Assembly: GCA_900756155.1 (NCBI GenBank)
Contig: CAAEJV010000017.1
Location: 124,001 to 188,000, forward strand
Source: Pasteurellaceae bacterium
GTDB lineage: Bacteria; Pseudomonadota; Gammaproteobacteria; Enterobacterales; Pasteurellaceae
Reading direction: 5' to 3'
DNA: 64,000 nucleotides
This document shows, piece by piece, positions 35,363 through 43,165 of the stretch. The first letter of the stretch is position 1, and each line of letters starts with the position of its first letter. The notes beneath the pieces are model-generated. The model was not told where the DNA came from. It did no database searches and saw only the letters and a program-made list of their open reading frames with translations. Made by a program: the position numbers and the translations under genes.

Positions 35363-36838
35363 ATGGATTCTGTTGAATTATTAATGAATGTTACGCCCAA
35401 TGAAACTCGCGTTGCGTTGGTGGAAACGGGCGTTTTAAAAGAAGTTCATATTGAACGTCAAGCCAAACGTGGCATCGTGGGGAATATCTATAAAGGACGA
35501 GTAACCCGTGTTTTACCGGGAATGCAGTCCGCATTTGTGGATATCGGTTTAGAAAAAGCCGCATTTTTACACGCTTCCGATATTGTTTCACATACCGAAT
35601 GTGTGGATGTGAACGAGCAAAAGCAATTCCGAGCAAAAAGCATTTCTGAACTCGTACGCGAAGGGCAGGATATCGTAGTCCAAGTGGTAAAAGATCCTTT
35701 GGGCACTAAAGGTGCAAGATTAACTACCGATATTACATTACCTTCTCGTTATCTCGTCTTTATGCCAGAAAATAGCCATGTTGGTGTCTCGCAACGTATT
35801 GAAAGCGAAGAAGAACGCGCAAGACTAAAAGCGTTAGTTGAGCCTTTTTGTGATGAGTTAGGCGGCTTTATTATTCGTACTGCTACCGAAGGTGCAACAG
35901 AAGAAGAATTGCATCAAGATGCAGAATTTTTAAAACGTTTATGGCGTAAAGTGCTTGAGCGTAAAGGCAAATATCCAACTCGTTCTAAAATTTATGGCGA
36001 GCCTGCATTACCACAGCGTATTTTACGTGATTTTATCGGCGCCAATTTAGAGAAAATTCATATCGATTCCAAACTTTGTTTTAACGAAGTGAAAGAATTT
36101 ACCGATGAATTTATGCCGGAATTGAGTGAAAAATTAATGCTTTATACGGGCAGTCAGCCGATTTTTGATATTTATGGCGTAGAACGTGGTATTCAAAATG
36201 CCTTAGAGAAACGCGTGAATTTAAAATCAGGCGGCTATCTCATTATTGAGCAAACCGAAGCCATGACGACCATTGATATCAATACGGGAGCATTCGTTGG
36301 TCATCGAAATTTAGATGAAACCATTTTTAACACCAATATTGAAGCCACTAAAGCTATTGCTCAGCAGCTACAACTACGTAATTTAGGCGGTATTATCATT
36401 ATTGATTTTATTGATATGCAAACCGATGAGCATCGCAATCGCGTGATTGAATCCTTGGAAGAGGCCCTATCGAAAGATCGCGTAAAAACCAATGTAAATG
36501 GCTTTACTCAACTTGGCCTAGTGGAAATGACGCGTAAACGTACTCGCGAAAGTTTAGAGCATGTATTGTGTGATGAATGCCCAACTTGTCAAGGTCGTGG
36601 ACGTGTGAAAACCGTCGAAACAGTATGTTACGAAATTATGCGTGAGATCATTCGTGTTAACCACTTATTCTCGAGTGAACAATTTGTGGTGTATGCGTCT
36701 CCTGCTGTGGCGGATTACTTAATCAAAGAAGAATCTCACGGTTTATTGCCAGAGATTGAAATGTTCATCAGCAAACAGGTTCAAGTCAAAACAGAACAGT
36801 ACTACAACCAAGAACAATTTGATGTAGTAGTGATGTAA
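35363..36838 (+). CDS. rng: Ribonuclease G
   Basis: Endoribonuclease that matures the 5' end of 16S rRNA and cleaves some mRNAs. 491 residues (E. coli 489). S1 domain at about 38-120 (GNIYKGRVTRVLPGMQSAFVDIG), catalytic Asp305 (DINTG) and Asp348 (IIIIDFIDM), and the zinc-link CPTC at 406-409. It lacks the long C-terminal arm of RNase E. Monocistronic. Confidence 0.96.
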   Translation: MDSVELLMNVTPNETRVALVETGVLKEVHIERQAKRGIVGNIYKGRVTRVLPGMQSAFVDIGLEKAAFLHASDIVSHTECVDVNEQKQFRAKSISELVREGQDIVVQVVKDPLGTKGARLTTDITLPSRYLVFMPENSHVGVSQRIESEEERARLKALVEPFCDELGGFIIRTATEGATEEELHQDAEFLKRLWRKVLERKGKYPTRSKIYGEPALPQRILRDFIGANLEKIHIDSKLCFNEVKEFTDEFMPELSEKLMLYTGSQPIFDIYGVERGIQNALEKRVNLKSGGYLIIEQTEAMTTIDINTGAFVGHRNLDETIFNTNIEATKAIAQQLQLRNLGGIIIIDFIDMQTDEHRNRVIESLEEALSKDRVKTNVNGFTQLGLVEMTRKRTRESLEHVLCDECPTCQGRGRVKTVETVCYEIMREIIRVNHLFSSEQFVVYASPAVADYLIKEESHGLLPEIEMFISKQVQVKTEQYYNQEQFDVVVM

Positions 36839-36843
36839 AAGAC

Positions 36844-36877
36844 AAAAGTGCGGTCAATTTTGACTGCACTTTTTACT
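36844..36877. terminator. Terminator from a perfect and a degenerate uptake signal
   Basis: AAAAGTGCGGTCAA pairs with TTGACTGCACTTTT; the second arm has one changed base in the 9-mer (ACTGCACTT). Then TACTTTT. It lies between convergent rng and hmrM. Confidence 0.85.
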
Positions 36878-36881
36878 TTTA

Positions 36882-38279
36882 CTACTTCAATCTTTCTAAC
36901 TGTTGAATAATGGCTTCATCAGATTGCGATTGGATTTTTCGCATACGCATAAAGAGTAAAGCAGCAGCAATGGTTAAGGCAATGATAAACGCCACCCAGA
37001 AACCTTTTGCACCAATGCTTGGAATAATCCAATCCGTGCGGGAAAGAATATAACCAACAGGGATACCTACGCCCCAATAAGCAAGTAACGTGATATAAAG
37101 GATAATTTTAGTGTCTTTATAGCCACGTAAAATACCGCTCACAACGACTTGTACTGAATCTGAAAATTGATAAATCGCTGCCATCGCTAATAAGCTGCCT
37201 GAAAGAGCAATAACGGTGGCATTATCACCCACAATTAATGCGGCAATCTCTGCACTAAATACCCAAATCACCAACGCCAATACACTTGCCGCAATCAAGC
37301 CAAGAATAATAGCGGCGTGAGCCATGATTTTGGCTTTTTGTGGTGAATGATTACCCAGTTCTTGCGCCACTAAAATGGTTGCAGCCATCGCAATAGACAT
37401 GGGGAACATAAAGGCTACGGCACTGGTATTTAAGGCAATTTGGTGGCTGGCGACCACATCCGCACCTAATGGTGAAAGTAATAAACTACTTAAGGCAAAG
37501 AGTGAGACTTCACTGCACAGCGCAATGGCGATCGGCAAGCCAAGTGCGGTCAATTTTTTCAATGTTTTGATGTCAGGCTTTTCAATAATCTTTTCAAAGA
37601 CTTTCAAACTACGTTCATTATAGTTTTTAGCTGAATAGGTAATCATTAAAATTGCCATCGCCCAGTTGACAATAGCCGTTGCCACACCACAACCGACACC
37701 GCCCAGTGCAGGAGCACCAAATTTGCCGTAAATAAACATATAATTCAGTGGAATGTTCAGCATTAACCCCATGAAAGTTATCACCATGGCGGGTTTTGTT
37801 TTGGCAATGCCATCATTCAAACAGCGGAAATTAATCAGCAATAAATAGGCAGGTAAGCCCCACACCATCGCACGCAAATAATTCATCGTCACATCAGCCA
37901 TGTGGGCATCCATATTCATGAACTGTAATATGAAATCATTATGATAGATGATGAGGGCAAGGGGAATCATCACTAAAAATGAAATCCAAAGGCCTTGTCT
38001 CACTTGGTGAGCAATGCGATGGCGCTGCCCTGAACCATTTAAATAGGAAATTGTTGGAGGCAAGGCGAGTAATAATCCTTGCCCGAAAAGTACCAAAGGT
38101 AGCCAAATAGAGGCACCAATACCAACACCGCCTACATCAGCCGAGCTCACACGCCCCGCCATAATCACATCTACGGTGCCCATGCCAGTTTGAGCTAACT
38201 GGGCAAGCCCGATAGGTGTCGCAATTCGGATAAGTTTTTTAATATCAATACGGTATTGAGAAAAAAGACGAGAATTCAT
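36882..38279 (-). CDS. hmrM: MATE-family Na+-coupled multidrug exporter (HmrM/NorM)
   Basis: 465 residues, twelve membrane segments in two homologous halves (first half FPMSIAMAATILVAQELGNHSP-like repeats). Near-identical length to H. influenzae HmrM (464), an Na+/drug antiporter. I start at ATG 38279 (MNSRLFSQYR); the frame extends 28 codons further but into the ribE promoter region. Divergent from ribE, the same neighbourhood as in H. influenzae. Confidence 0.92.
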   Translation of the reverse strand: MNSRLFSQYRIDIKKLIRIATPIGLAQLAQTGMGTVDVIMAGRVSSADVGGVGIGASIWLPLVLFGQGLLLALPPTISYLNGSGQRHRIAHQVRQGLWISFLVMIPLALIIYHNDFILQFMNMDAHMADVTMNYLRAMVWGLPAYLLLINFRCLNDGIAKTKPAMVITFMGLMLNIPLNYMFIYGKFGAPALGGVGCGVATAIVNWAMAILMITYSAKNYNERSLKVFEKIIEKPDIKTLKKLTALGLPIAIALCSEVSLFALSSLLLSPLGADVVASHQIALNTSAVAFMFPMSIAMAATILVAQELGNHSPQKAKIMAHAAIILGLIAASVLALVIWVFSAEIAALIVGDNATVIALSGSLLAMAAIYQFSDSVQVVVSGILRGYKDTKIILYITLLAYWGVGIPVGYILSRTDWIIPSIGAKGFWVAFIIALTIAAALLFMRMRKIQSQSDEAIIQQLERLK

Positions 38280-38285
38280 AAATTT

Positions 38286-38294
38286 TGCTATAAT
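38286..38294 (+). promoter_or_regulatory. Extended -10 promoter of ribE
   Basis: TGCTATAAT, an extended -10 (TGN-TATAAT), lies 31 bases before the ribE ATG; no convincing -35 is present. AAGGA precedes the ATG. Confidence 0.6.
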
Positions 38295-38324
38295 ATTGGA
38301 AAAATTTTTAATGAAGGAATAATA

Positions 38325-38939
38325 ATGTTTACAGGTATTGTACAGGGTATCGCCCAAATTCATGCAATTAAAGATAGCGATAATTTTAGAATACAGATCG
38401 TAAAATTACCAGCTGAAATGCGAAAAGGCTTAGAAATTGGTGCATCAGTGGCAAATAATGGCGTGTGCTTAACGGTGACTGAAATTCATGGTGATCTTGT
38501 GAGCTTTGACTTAATGCAGGAAACCTTGCGCATCACCAATCTCGGCAGCTTAAAAGCAGGGGATTTTGTCAATATTGAACGTGCAATGCAAATGGGCGCT
38601 GAAATTGGTGGGCATATTTTATCGGGCCACGTTTATTGTACCGCAAGTGTTTCACAAATTATTGAAAGCGAGAATAATCGTCAGGTTTGGTTTAAATTAC
38701 CTACTAAAGACGTGATGAAATATATCCTAACAAAAGGATTTATTGCCATTGACGGCATCAGTCTTACTATTGGTGAAGTGAAAGACGATGAATTCTGCGT
38801 GAATTTAATTCCTGAAACTTTACATAGAACTTTGATTGGAAAACGCCAAATTGGCGATTTAGTAAATATCGAAATTGATCCGCAAACACAAGCGATTGTG
38901 GATACGGTGGAGAATTATTTAAAAGCAAGAGGGATATAG
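38325..38939 (+). CDS. ribE: Riboflavin synthase, alpha chain
   Basis: Dismutates two 6,7-dimethyl-8-ribityllumazine molecules to riboflavin. 204 residues in two homologous lumazine-binding halves (MFTGIVQG start; second half begins near GGHILSGHVYC, residues 98-108, with FIAIDGISLTIGE at about 140). Start at ATG 38325 behind AAGGA; upstream in-frame codons overlap the promoter. Divergent from hmrM. Confidence 0.95.
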   Translation: MFTGIVQGIAQIHAIKDSDNFRIQIVKLPAEMRKGLEIGASVANNGVCLTVTEIHGDLVSFDLMQETLRITNLGSLKAGDFVNIERAMQMGAEIGGHILSGHVYCTASVSQIIESENNRQVWFKLPTKDVMKYILTKGFIAIDGISLTIGEVKDDEFCVNLIPETLHRTLIGKRQIGDLVNIEIDPQTQAIVDTVENYLKARGI

Positions 38940-38967
38940 TTAATTAAGATTACTATAAGGAGGAAAT

Positions 38968-39243
38968 ATGTTTAAAGATGAAGTTGCTCTTATTCGCTTT
39001 TTAGGCAGAGAGTTTATTGCCATGTTTAATGTGTTTTTTCTATTTCCGCTTTTAATAGTTTTTGTACTGATTAGCGTTATTAATGGTGTAATATGGAACG
39101 TACTTTTAGGTATTGCCTTTACTTGCCTCGTCTTTCTTATCTTATTTAGGATATTAATCCATTTTTTATATAAAAAATGGGAGAAAGAGCATTGGAAACA
39201 AATGCGAGAAGAGAATGAAGTTAAATACATTATTATTAAATAA
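38968..39243 (+). CDS. Small membrane protein of unknown function
   Basis: 91 residues with a very strong ribosome site (AAGGAGG). Two hydrophobic stretches (about 18-37 and 42-65) are flanked by a charged N terminus (MFKDEVALIRFLGRE) and a basic, amphipathic tail (KKWEKEHWKQMREENE). I recognise no family. It is AT-rich like the following islet but lies outside its direct repeats. It starts 28 bases after ribE and may be co-transcribed with it. Confidence 0.7.
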   Translation: MFKDEVALIRFLGREFIAMFNVFFLFPLLIVFVLISVINGVIWNVLLGIAFTCLVFLILFRILIHFLYKKWEKEHWKQMREENEVKYIIIK

Positions 39244-39269
39244 TAAATTTATACTATATTGTAATAACT

Positions 39270-39295
39270 TTTTTCATTTTGCAGTGCTATAATAG
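39270..39295. repeat. 26-bp direct repeat, copy 1
   Basis: 25 of 26 bases match copy 2 at 40088-40113 in the same orientation. It ends in GCAGTGCTATAATAG, which includes an extended -10 (TGCTATAAT), and starts in a T-rich stretch. The copies bracket three small genes. Confidence 0.8.
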
Positions 39296-39382
39296 GCGTT
39301 AGATGAATATCTGAGCTTACATTATTAATGTTAATTTTATTAGTATTTACATCAAGTATATATAAACAATTCGGAGGATTGG

Positions 39383-39595
39383 ATGGGATTTTGGGATACG
39401 ATAAAAGATGTTGCAAAGATTGGACTAGATTCTATAAATGCATATAATGTTGAAATGCAAGAGCTAAAACAACAAATGCGACAAAAATCGAGTGATGAAC
39501 TAAAAAGGATCATAAGAGATGATGTTTTTTTGGGCTCTTCAAAAAAAGAGAAAACAATGGCATATTCAGTATTAAAAGAACGTGGGGAGGTTTAA
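39383..39595 (+). CDS. Small hypothetical protein with a C-terminal LKERG motif
   Basis: 70 residues, strong GGAGG ribosome site. Predicted amphipathic N-terminal helix (MGFWDTIKDVAKIGLDSI), a charged coiled-coil-like middle (EMQELKQQMRQKSSDELKRII) and a short tail (SKKEKTMAYSVLKERGEV). No signal peptide or catalytic motif is visible and I do not recognise a characterised family. It is 2 bases upstream of a zinc-ribbon gene, so the two form a translationally linked pair. Confidence 0.7.
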   Translation: MGFWDTIKDVAKIGLDSINAYNVEMQELKQQMRQKSSDELKRIIRDDVFLGSSKKEKTMAYSVLKERGEV

Positions 39596-39597
39596 TT

Positions 39598-39744
39598 ATG
39601 TCAGGTAACGTTAAATTACCACATACATGTCCTAAATGTGGGGTTGTGGCGAAAACAGCCAAAGAGCTTCAGGAAAAATTTGGATTTCGTACAACATCAG
39701 ATAAAACAGCAACAAATCAAAGTTGGTGTAAAAATTGTCGTTAA
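39598..39744 (+). CDS. 48-residue zinc-ribbon protein
   Basis: ATG behind GGGGAGG. The protein carries two CxxC knuckles, CPKC at residues 11-14 and CKNC at 44-47, spaced as a small zinc ribbon (LPHTCPKCGVVAKT; QSWCKNCR at the C terminus). It starts two bases after the preceding stop. Small zinc ribbons bind nucleic acid or act as protein adaptors; the role here is unknown. Confidence 0.72.
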   Translation: MSGNVKLPHTCPKCGVVAKTAKELQEKFGFRTTSDKTATNQSWCKNCR

Positions 39745-39778
39745 ACTTTAGTTAAGTTATCTACGATACAAAGCTTTT

Positions 39779-39814
39779 AATACGCTTTAAATATTTAATA
39801 ATTTAAAGCGTATT
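39779..39814. terminator. Bidirectional terminator between convergent small genes
   Basis: Perfect 14-bp stem AATACGCTTTAAAT (39779-39792) with ATTTAAAGCGTATT (39801-39814), 8-base loop, between the zinc-ribbon gene and the minus-strand gene at 39821. Confidence 0.75.
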
Positions 39815-39820
39815 GTATTA

Positions 39821-40018
39821 TTAGCTTTCTTGTCGTTTACTTAATATATCGTTAATCTCACGAGCAGAATATCTGTCAGTTATAGTGTAATACTTCACTA
39901 AAACTTTCAGCCATTCTGCTGAGATTTTTGAAAAATGCTCTTCAATGATAAGCCCTTTTTTCACTATTCCTAACTCTCGTATTAGTTTTATTGTATGGTT
40001 TAAATTCCCCTTGCCCAT
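39821..40018 (-). CDS. Small hypothetical protein
   Basis: 65 residues behind a strong GGAGG (minus strand). Basic start (MGKGNLNHTIKLIRELG), then helical segments with aromatic residues (SAEWLKVLVKYYTITDRY) and an ending SAREINDILSKRQES. No recognised family. Convergent with the zinc-ribbon gene and inside the direct repeats. An immunity or antitoxin-like protein is only a guess from size and setting. Confidence 0.6.
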   Translation of the reverse strand: MGKGNLNHTIKLIRELGIVKKGLIIEEHFSKISAEWLKVLVKYYTITDRYSAREINDILSKRQES

Positions 40019-40087
40019 TTTCCCTCCGCATTGCTTCCTTTTGCAACTTGTGGGCGTTTTATTTCTTCAAAAACAGTTGTAGCTCCA

Positions 40088-40113
40088 TTTTTCATTTCGC
40101 AGTGCTATAATAG
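40088..40113. repeat. 26-bp direct repeat, copy 2
   Basis: 25/26 identical to 39270-39295 (one T-to-C change). It abuts the dedA terminator, so the TATAAT-like element here has no gene to serve. This is more consistent with a duplicated segment or integration footprint than with a working promoter. Confidence 0.8.
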
Positions 40114-40148
40114 AAAAAACGCTTAATAAAATTATTAAGCGTTTTTTT
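40114..40148. terminator. dedA intrinsic terminator (bidirectional)
   Basis: AACGCTTAATAA (40118-40129) pairs with TTATTAAGCGTT (40132-40143), with A6 on one side and T7 on the other; it ends minus-strand dedA. Confidence 0.8.
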
Positions 40149-40191
40149 ATTGACGAAAATTTATAAAATTTTAACCGCACTTTATAGGAAA

Positions 40192-40797
40192 TTATTTAGC
40201 TTGTTTCTTCGATTTTTTCCATTTCCAAAATAGGAATAGGGCTAAAATACCGATTAGGATATAAATTACGAGTTGGCCTTTTTTAATTTGCTCGTGTAAC
40301 CAATCTAAGTTTTTCGCACCAAATTCGCCAAGATAAACCCAAATTGGTACAGAAATAATCGCGGCGCAGAAATCAATCAATACAAAGCGGGTATAGCTGA
40401 CGCGGCGGGTAATACCAGAAACCATATAAATTGGTGCGCGTAAGCCTGGTAAGAAACGAGCCACAAATAATACGCGGTTACCGTATTGGTCAAATTTTTC
40501 ACGTACCATTTTAAGGCGTTCTAATGTGACGATTTTACGCATTGGTCGGAAACGTAAGATACGCGTGCCGTAAATACGACCAAGCCAGTACATAGTTGAA
40601 TCACCGGCAAGTACGCCAATCATACTTACGACTAACATTAAGTGGGAATTGACGCTTTCAGGATAGAGACCAGCTATTACACCGCCGGAAACAAGCGTGA
40701 TATCTTCTGGAATAGGTACACCAAAGCCACAAATAATCAGAACAAATAGCACCGCCCAATAACCGTAATCGGTAAAAAAGCTGATAAGAAATTCCAT
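40192..40797 (-). CDS. DedA-family membrane protein
   Basis: 201 residues, four to five hydrophobic segments. The family signature GFGVPIPEDITLVSGG (24-39) and the conserved arginines in FVARFLPGLRAPIYMVSG (111-128) are present. DedA/VTT proteins include undecaprenyl-phosphate and phospholipid flippases and depend on the proton-motive force. H. influenzae has a similar gene upstream of rplY. Divergent from rplY; ends in a clear terminator. Confidence 0.88.
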   Translation of the reverse strand: MEFLISFFTDYGYWAVLFVLIICGFGVPIPEDITLVSGGVIAGLYPESVNSHLMLVVSMIGVLAGDSTMYWLGRIYGTRILRFRPMRKIVTLERLKMVREKFDQYGNRVLFVARFLPGLRAPIYMVSGITRRVSYTRFVLIDFCAAIISVPIWVYLGEFGAKNLDWLHEQIKKGQLVIYILIGILALFLFWKWKKSKKQAK

Positions 40798-40898
40798 TTG
40801 AAACCCACTTACAATCAGTTAGTTAAAATTAATTAAAAATTGGGATTTATTTTAATCGCTTTGCCTTGAAAAGCCTAGAAAAAATTTGCCGTGTAAAT

Positions 40899-41023
40899 TT
40901 GCATTGTGGGGCTGAATATTTTATAATCCGTCGCTCTCAAAGTTTGTCTTTGAGCAAATTTAGGAAAATTGCTGGGTCGCCTGCAATTTTTTATTTTAAA
41001 CTTTTAATCAAGAGAACATGAAA
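40899..41023 (+). promoter_or_regulatory. rplY promoter and attenuator-like leader
   Basis: Promoter TTGCAT (40899-40904), 17-base spacer, TATAAT (40922-40927). The leader then forms a small hairpin CTCAAAG/CTTTGAG (about 40936-40954). A terminator-like hairpin follows, AAAATTGC (40965-40972) with GCAATTTT (40983-40990), then TTATTTT, just before the gene. A terminator placed inside the leader suggests attenuation or feedback by L25; this is inference. Confidence 0.55.
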
Positions 41024-41311
41024 ATGGCATTTAAATTTAACGCTGAAGTTCGTCAAGCGCAAGGTAAGGGTGCGAGCCGCCGCCTGCGTCACAACGGTCA
41101 AATCCCTGCAATCATTTATGGTGGCAGCGAAGCACCTGTTTCAATCATCTTAAATCACGATGAATTAAACAACGCACAAGCTCACGATTCTTTCTATAGC
41201 GATGTAATCACTTTAGTGGTTGAAGGTAAAGAAGTTGCAGTGAAAGTTCAAGCAATGCAACGTCACCCATTCAAACCAAAATTGGTTCACATTGACTTCA
41301 AACGTGCTTAA
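41024..41311 (+). CDS. rplY: 50S ribosomal protein L25
   Basis: 95 residues, short gammaproteobacterial form that binds 5S rRNA. It opens MAFKFNAEVRQAQGKGASRRLRHNG and ends HPFKPKLVHIDFKRA. An ATG two codons earlier (41018) is in frame; I take 41024 because homologues begin MAFKF. Followed by a terminator, so monocistronic. Confidence 0.95.
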   Translation: MAFKFNAEVRQAQGKGASRRLRHNGQIPAIIYGGSEAPVSIILNHDELNNAQAHDSFYSDVITLVVEGKEVAVKVQAMQRHPFKPKLVHIDFKRA

Positions 41312-41329
41312 TTTTTAGCTTGTGATAAG

Positions 41330-41362
41330 AACACCAATAATGATGAGTTATTGGTGTTTTTT
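41330..41362 (+). terminator. rplY intrinsic terminator
   Basis: AACACCAATAA (41330-41340) pairs with TTATTGGTGTT (41348-41358), loop of 7, then TTTTC. An uptake signal follows at about 41375. Confidence 0.9.
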
Positions 41363-41414
41363 CTTTTCGGGCAAAGTGCGGTCAAATTTGAAATCGTTTT
41401 AGGAGTATTTTCCA

Positions 41415-42209
41415 ATGAAGATAGCCTTAGGCATTGAATATAACGGAAAACAATATTGTGGCTGGCAGCGACAAGAGAAAGTACGCAGTGTACAAGAAGA
41501 ATTAGAAAAAGCGTTATCTTTCGTGGCAAATGAAAAAATTGAAGTGTTTTGTGCGGGCAGAACAGACTCTGGTGTTCATGGCACAGGACAAGTGGTGCAT
41601 TTTGAAACTACAGCGGTTCGTCCTGAAAAAGCTTGGGCATTTGGGACTAATGCAAATTTGCCTGATGACATTTCGGTGAGTTGGGCAAAAGTGGTGGATG
41701 ATGAATTTCACGCCCGTTTTTCTGCAACCGCGCGTCGTTATCGTTATATCTTGTATTGCAATAAATTACGTTCAGCCATTTTGCCGGAAGGGATTACCCA
41801 TTGCCATTTAGATTTAGACGAAAAGAAAATGCATCAAGCGGGGCAGTTCTTATTGGGTGAAAATGATTTTTCCTCTTTCCGCGCGGCACAATGTCAATCG
41901 AATACCCCTTGGCGAAATGTGCATCATTTAAATGTGGTGCGAAAAGGGCAGTACATTATTGTGGATATTCAAGCTAATGCCTTTGTGCATCACATGGTGC
42001 GTAACATTGTAGGAAGCTTGATTGAAGTCGGTGCAGGCAATCAACCTGTTGAGTGGATGAAATGGTTGTTAGAGCAAAAAGATCGTAAATTGGCCGCGCC
42101 AACAGCGAAACCTGAAGGCTTATATTTAGTGAATGTCATTTACCCTGAAAAATTTGCGATTCCACAGAAAAATTTAGGGCCATTGTTTTTAGAAGATAAT
42201 CTCATCTGA
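41415..42209 (+). CDS. truA: tRNA pseudouridine(38-40) synthase TruA
   Basis: 264 residues. Catalytic Asp51 sits in CAGRTDSGVHGTGQ (47-60). Converts uridines 38, 39 and 40 in the anticodon arm. ATG behind AGGAG. H. influenzae also keeps rplY and truA near each other in this kind of housekeeping block. Confidence 0.96.
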   Translation: MKIALGIEYNGKQYCGWQRQEKVRSVQEELEKALSFVANEKIEVFCAGRTDSGVHGTGQVVHFETTAVRPEKAWAFGTNANLPDDISVSWAKVVDDEFHARFSATARRYRYILYCNKLRSAILPEGITHCHLDLDEKKMHQAGQFLLGENDFSSFRAAQCQSNTPWRNVHHLNVVRKGQYIIVDIQANAFVHHMVRNIVGSLIEVGAGNQPVEWMKWLLEQKDRKLAAPTAKPEGLYLVNVIYPEKFAIPQKNLGPLFLEDNLI

Positions 42210-42274
42210 CTAGCAAATTTCGCTAAATTATGATTAAATACGCAAACTTTTCTAGTTAATAAAAAAGGTAAAAA

Positions 42275-43165
42275 ATGAGCTGGATTGATAGAATTTTTAG
42301 CAAAGGAACCTCTTCCTCTGCATCACGTAAAGCTAACGTACCAGAAGGGGTTTGGACAAAATGTACCTCTTGTGAACAAGTGCTTTACGGTGAAGAAGTA
42401 AAACGTAATTTATATGTTTGTCCAAAATGCGGTCATCATATGCGTATTGATGCTCGTGAGCGCCTTTTAGCCTTATTAGATGAAGGTTCAAGCCAAGAAT
42501 TATCGGCTGATTTAGAACCAAAAGATATTCTTAAATTTAAAGATTTAAAAAAATATAAAGATCGTATTACTGCTGCACAAAAAGAAACCGGTGAAAAAGA
42601 TGCGTTAATCACAATGACCGGTACCCTTTACAATATGCCTGTAGTTGTTGCCGCATCTAACTTCAGTTTCATGGGCGGTTCAATGGGCTCTGTTGTGGGG
42701 TCAAAATTTGTAAAAGCGGCAGAAAAAGCAATGGAATTAAATTGCCCATTTGTGTGTTTCTCTGCAAGTGGCGGTGCGCGTATGCAAGAAGCCCTTTTCT
42801 CCTTAATGCAAATGGCGAAAACCAGTGCGGTTTTGGCAAAAATGCGTGAAAAAGGCGTGCCGTTTATTTCGGTATTAACCGACCCAACATTAGGTGGTGT
42901 TTCTGCAAGTTTTGCGATGCTAGGTGATGTGAACATCGCTGAGCCAAAAGCATTAATTGGTTTTGCAGGCCCACGTGTTATCGAACAAACTGTACGTGAG
43001 AAATTACCGGAAGGCTTCCAACGTAGTGAATTCTTACTTGAGAAAGGGGCGATTGATATGATCGTGAAACGTTCAGAAATGCGTTCAACCCTAGGAAACC
43101 TTTTAAGCAAACTCACCAATCAACCTTCACCTTTTGTTGAAGTAGAAGTTGTTGAAAATGCCTAA
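42275..43165 (+). CDS. accD: Acetyl-CoA carboxylase carboxyltransferase, beta subunit
   Basis: 296 residues. Zinc ribbon Cys30-Cys33-Cys49-Cys52 (KCTSCE, CPKCGHH), then the crotonase-fold carboxyltransferase domain with the SGGARMQEALFSLMQMAKT (about 165-183) and GGVSASFAMLGD segments. It works with AccA to make malonyl-CoA for fatty-acid synthesis (compare fabI in this window). It overlaps folC. Confidence 0.97.
   Translation: MSWIDRIFSKGTSSSASRKANVPEGVWTKCTSCEQVLYGEEVKRNLYVCPKCGHHMRIDARERLLALLDEGSSQELSADLEPKDILKFKDLKKYKDRITAAQKETGEKDALITMTGTLYNMPVVVAASNFSFMGGSMGSVVGSKFVKAAEKAMELNCPFVCFSASGGARMQEALFSLMQMAKTSAVLAKMREKGVPFISVLTDPTLGGVSASFAMLGDVNIAEPKALIGFAGPRVIEQTVREKLPEGFQRSEFLLEKGAIDMIVKRSEMRSTLGNLLSKLTNQPSPFVEVEVVENA

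Noticed and set aside
38280..38363. Longer start for hmrM
   Set aside because: It would lie in the divergent ribE promoter and 5' region and does not match MATE N termini; the ATG at 38279 gives the expected length.
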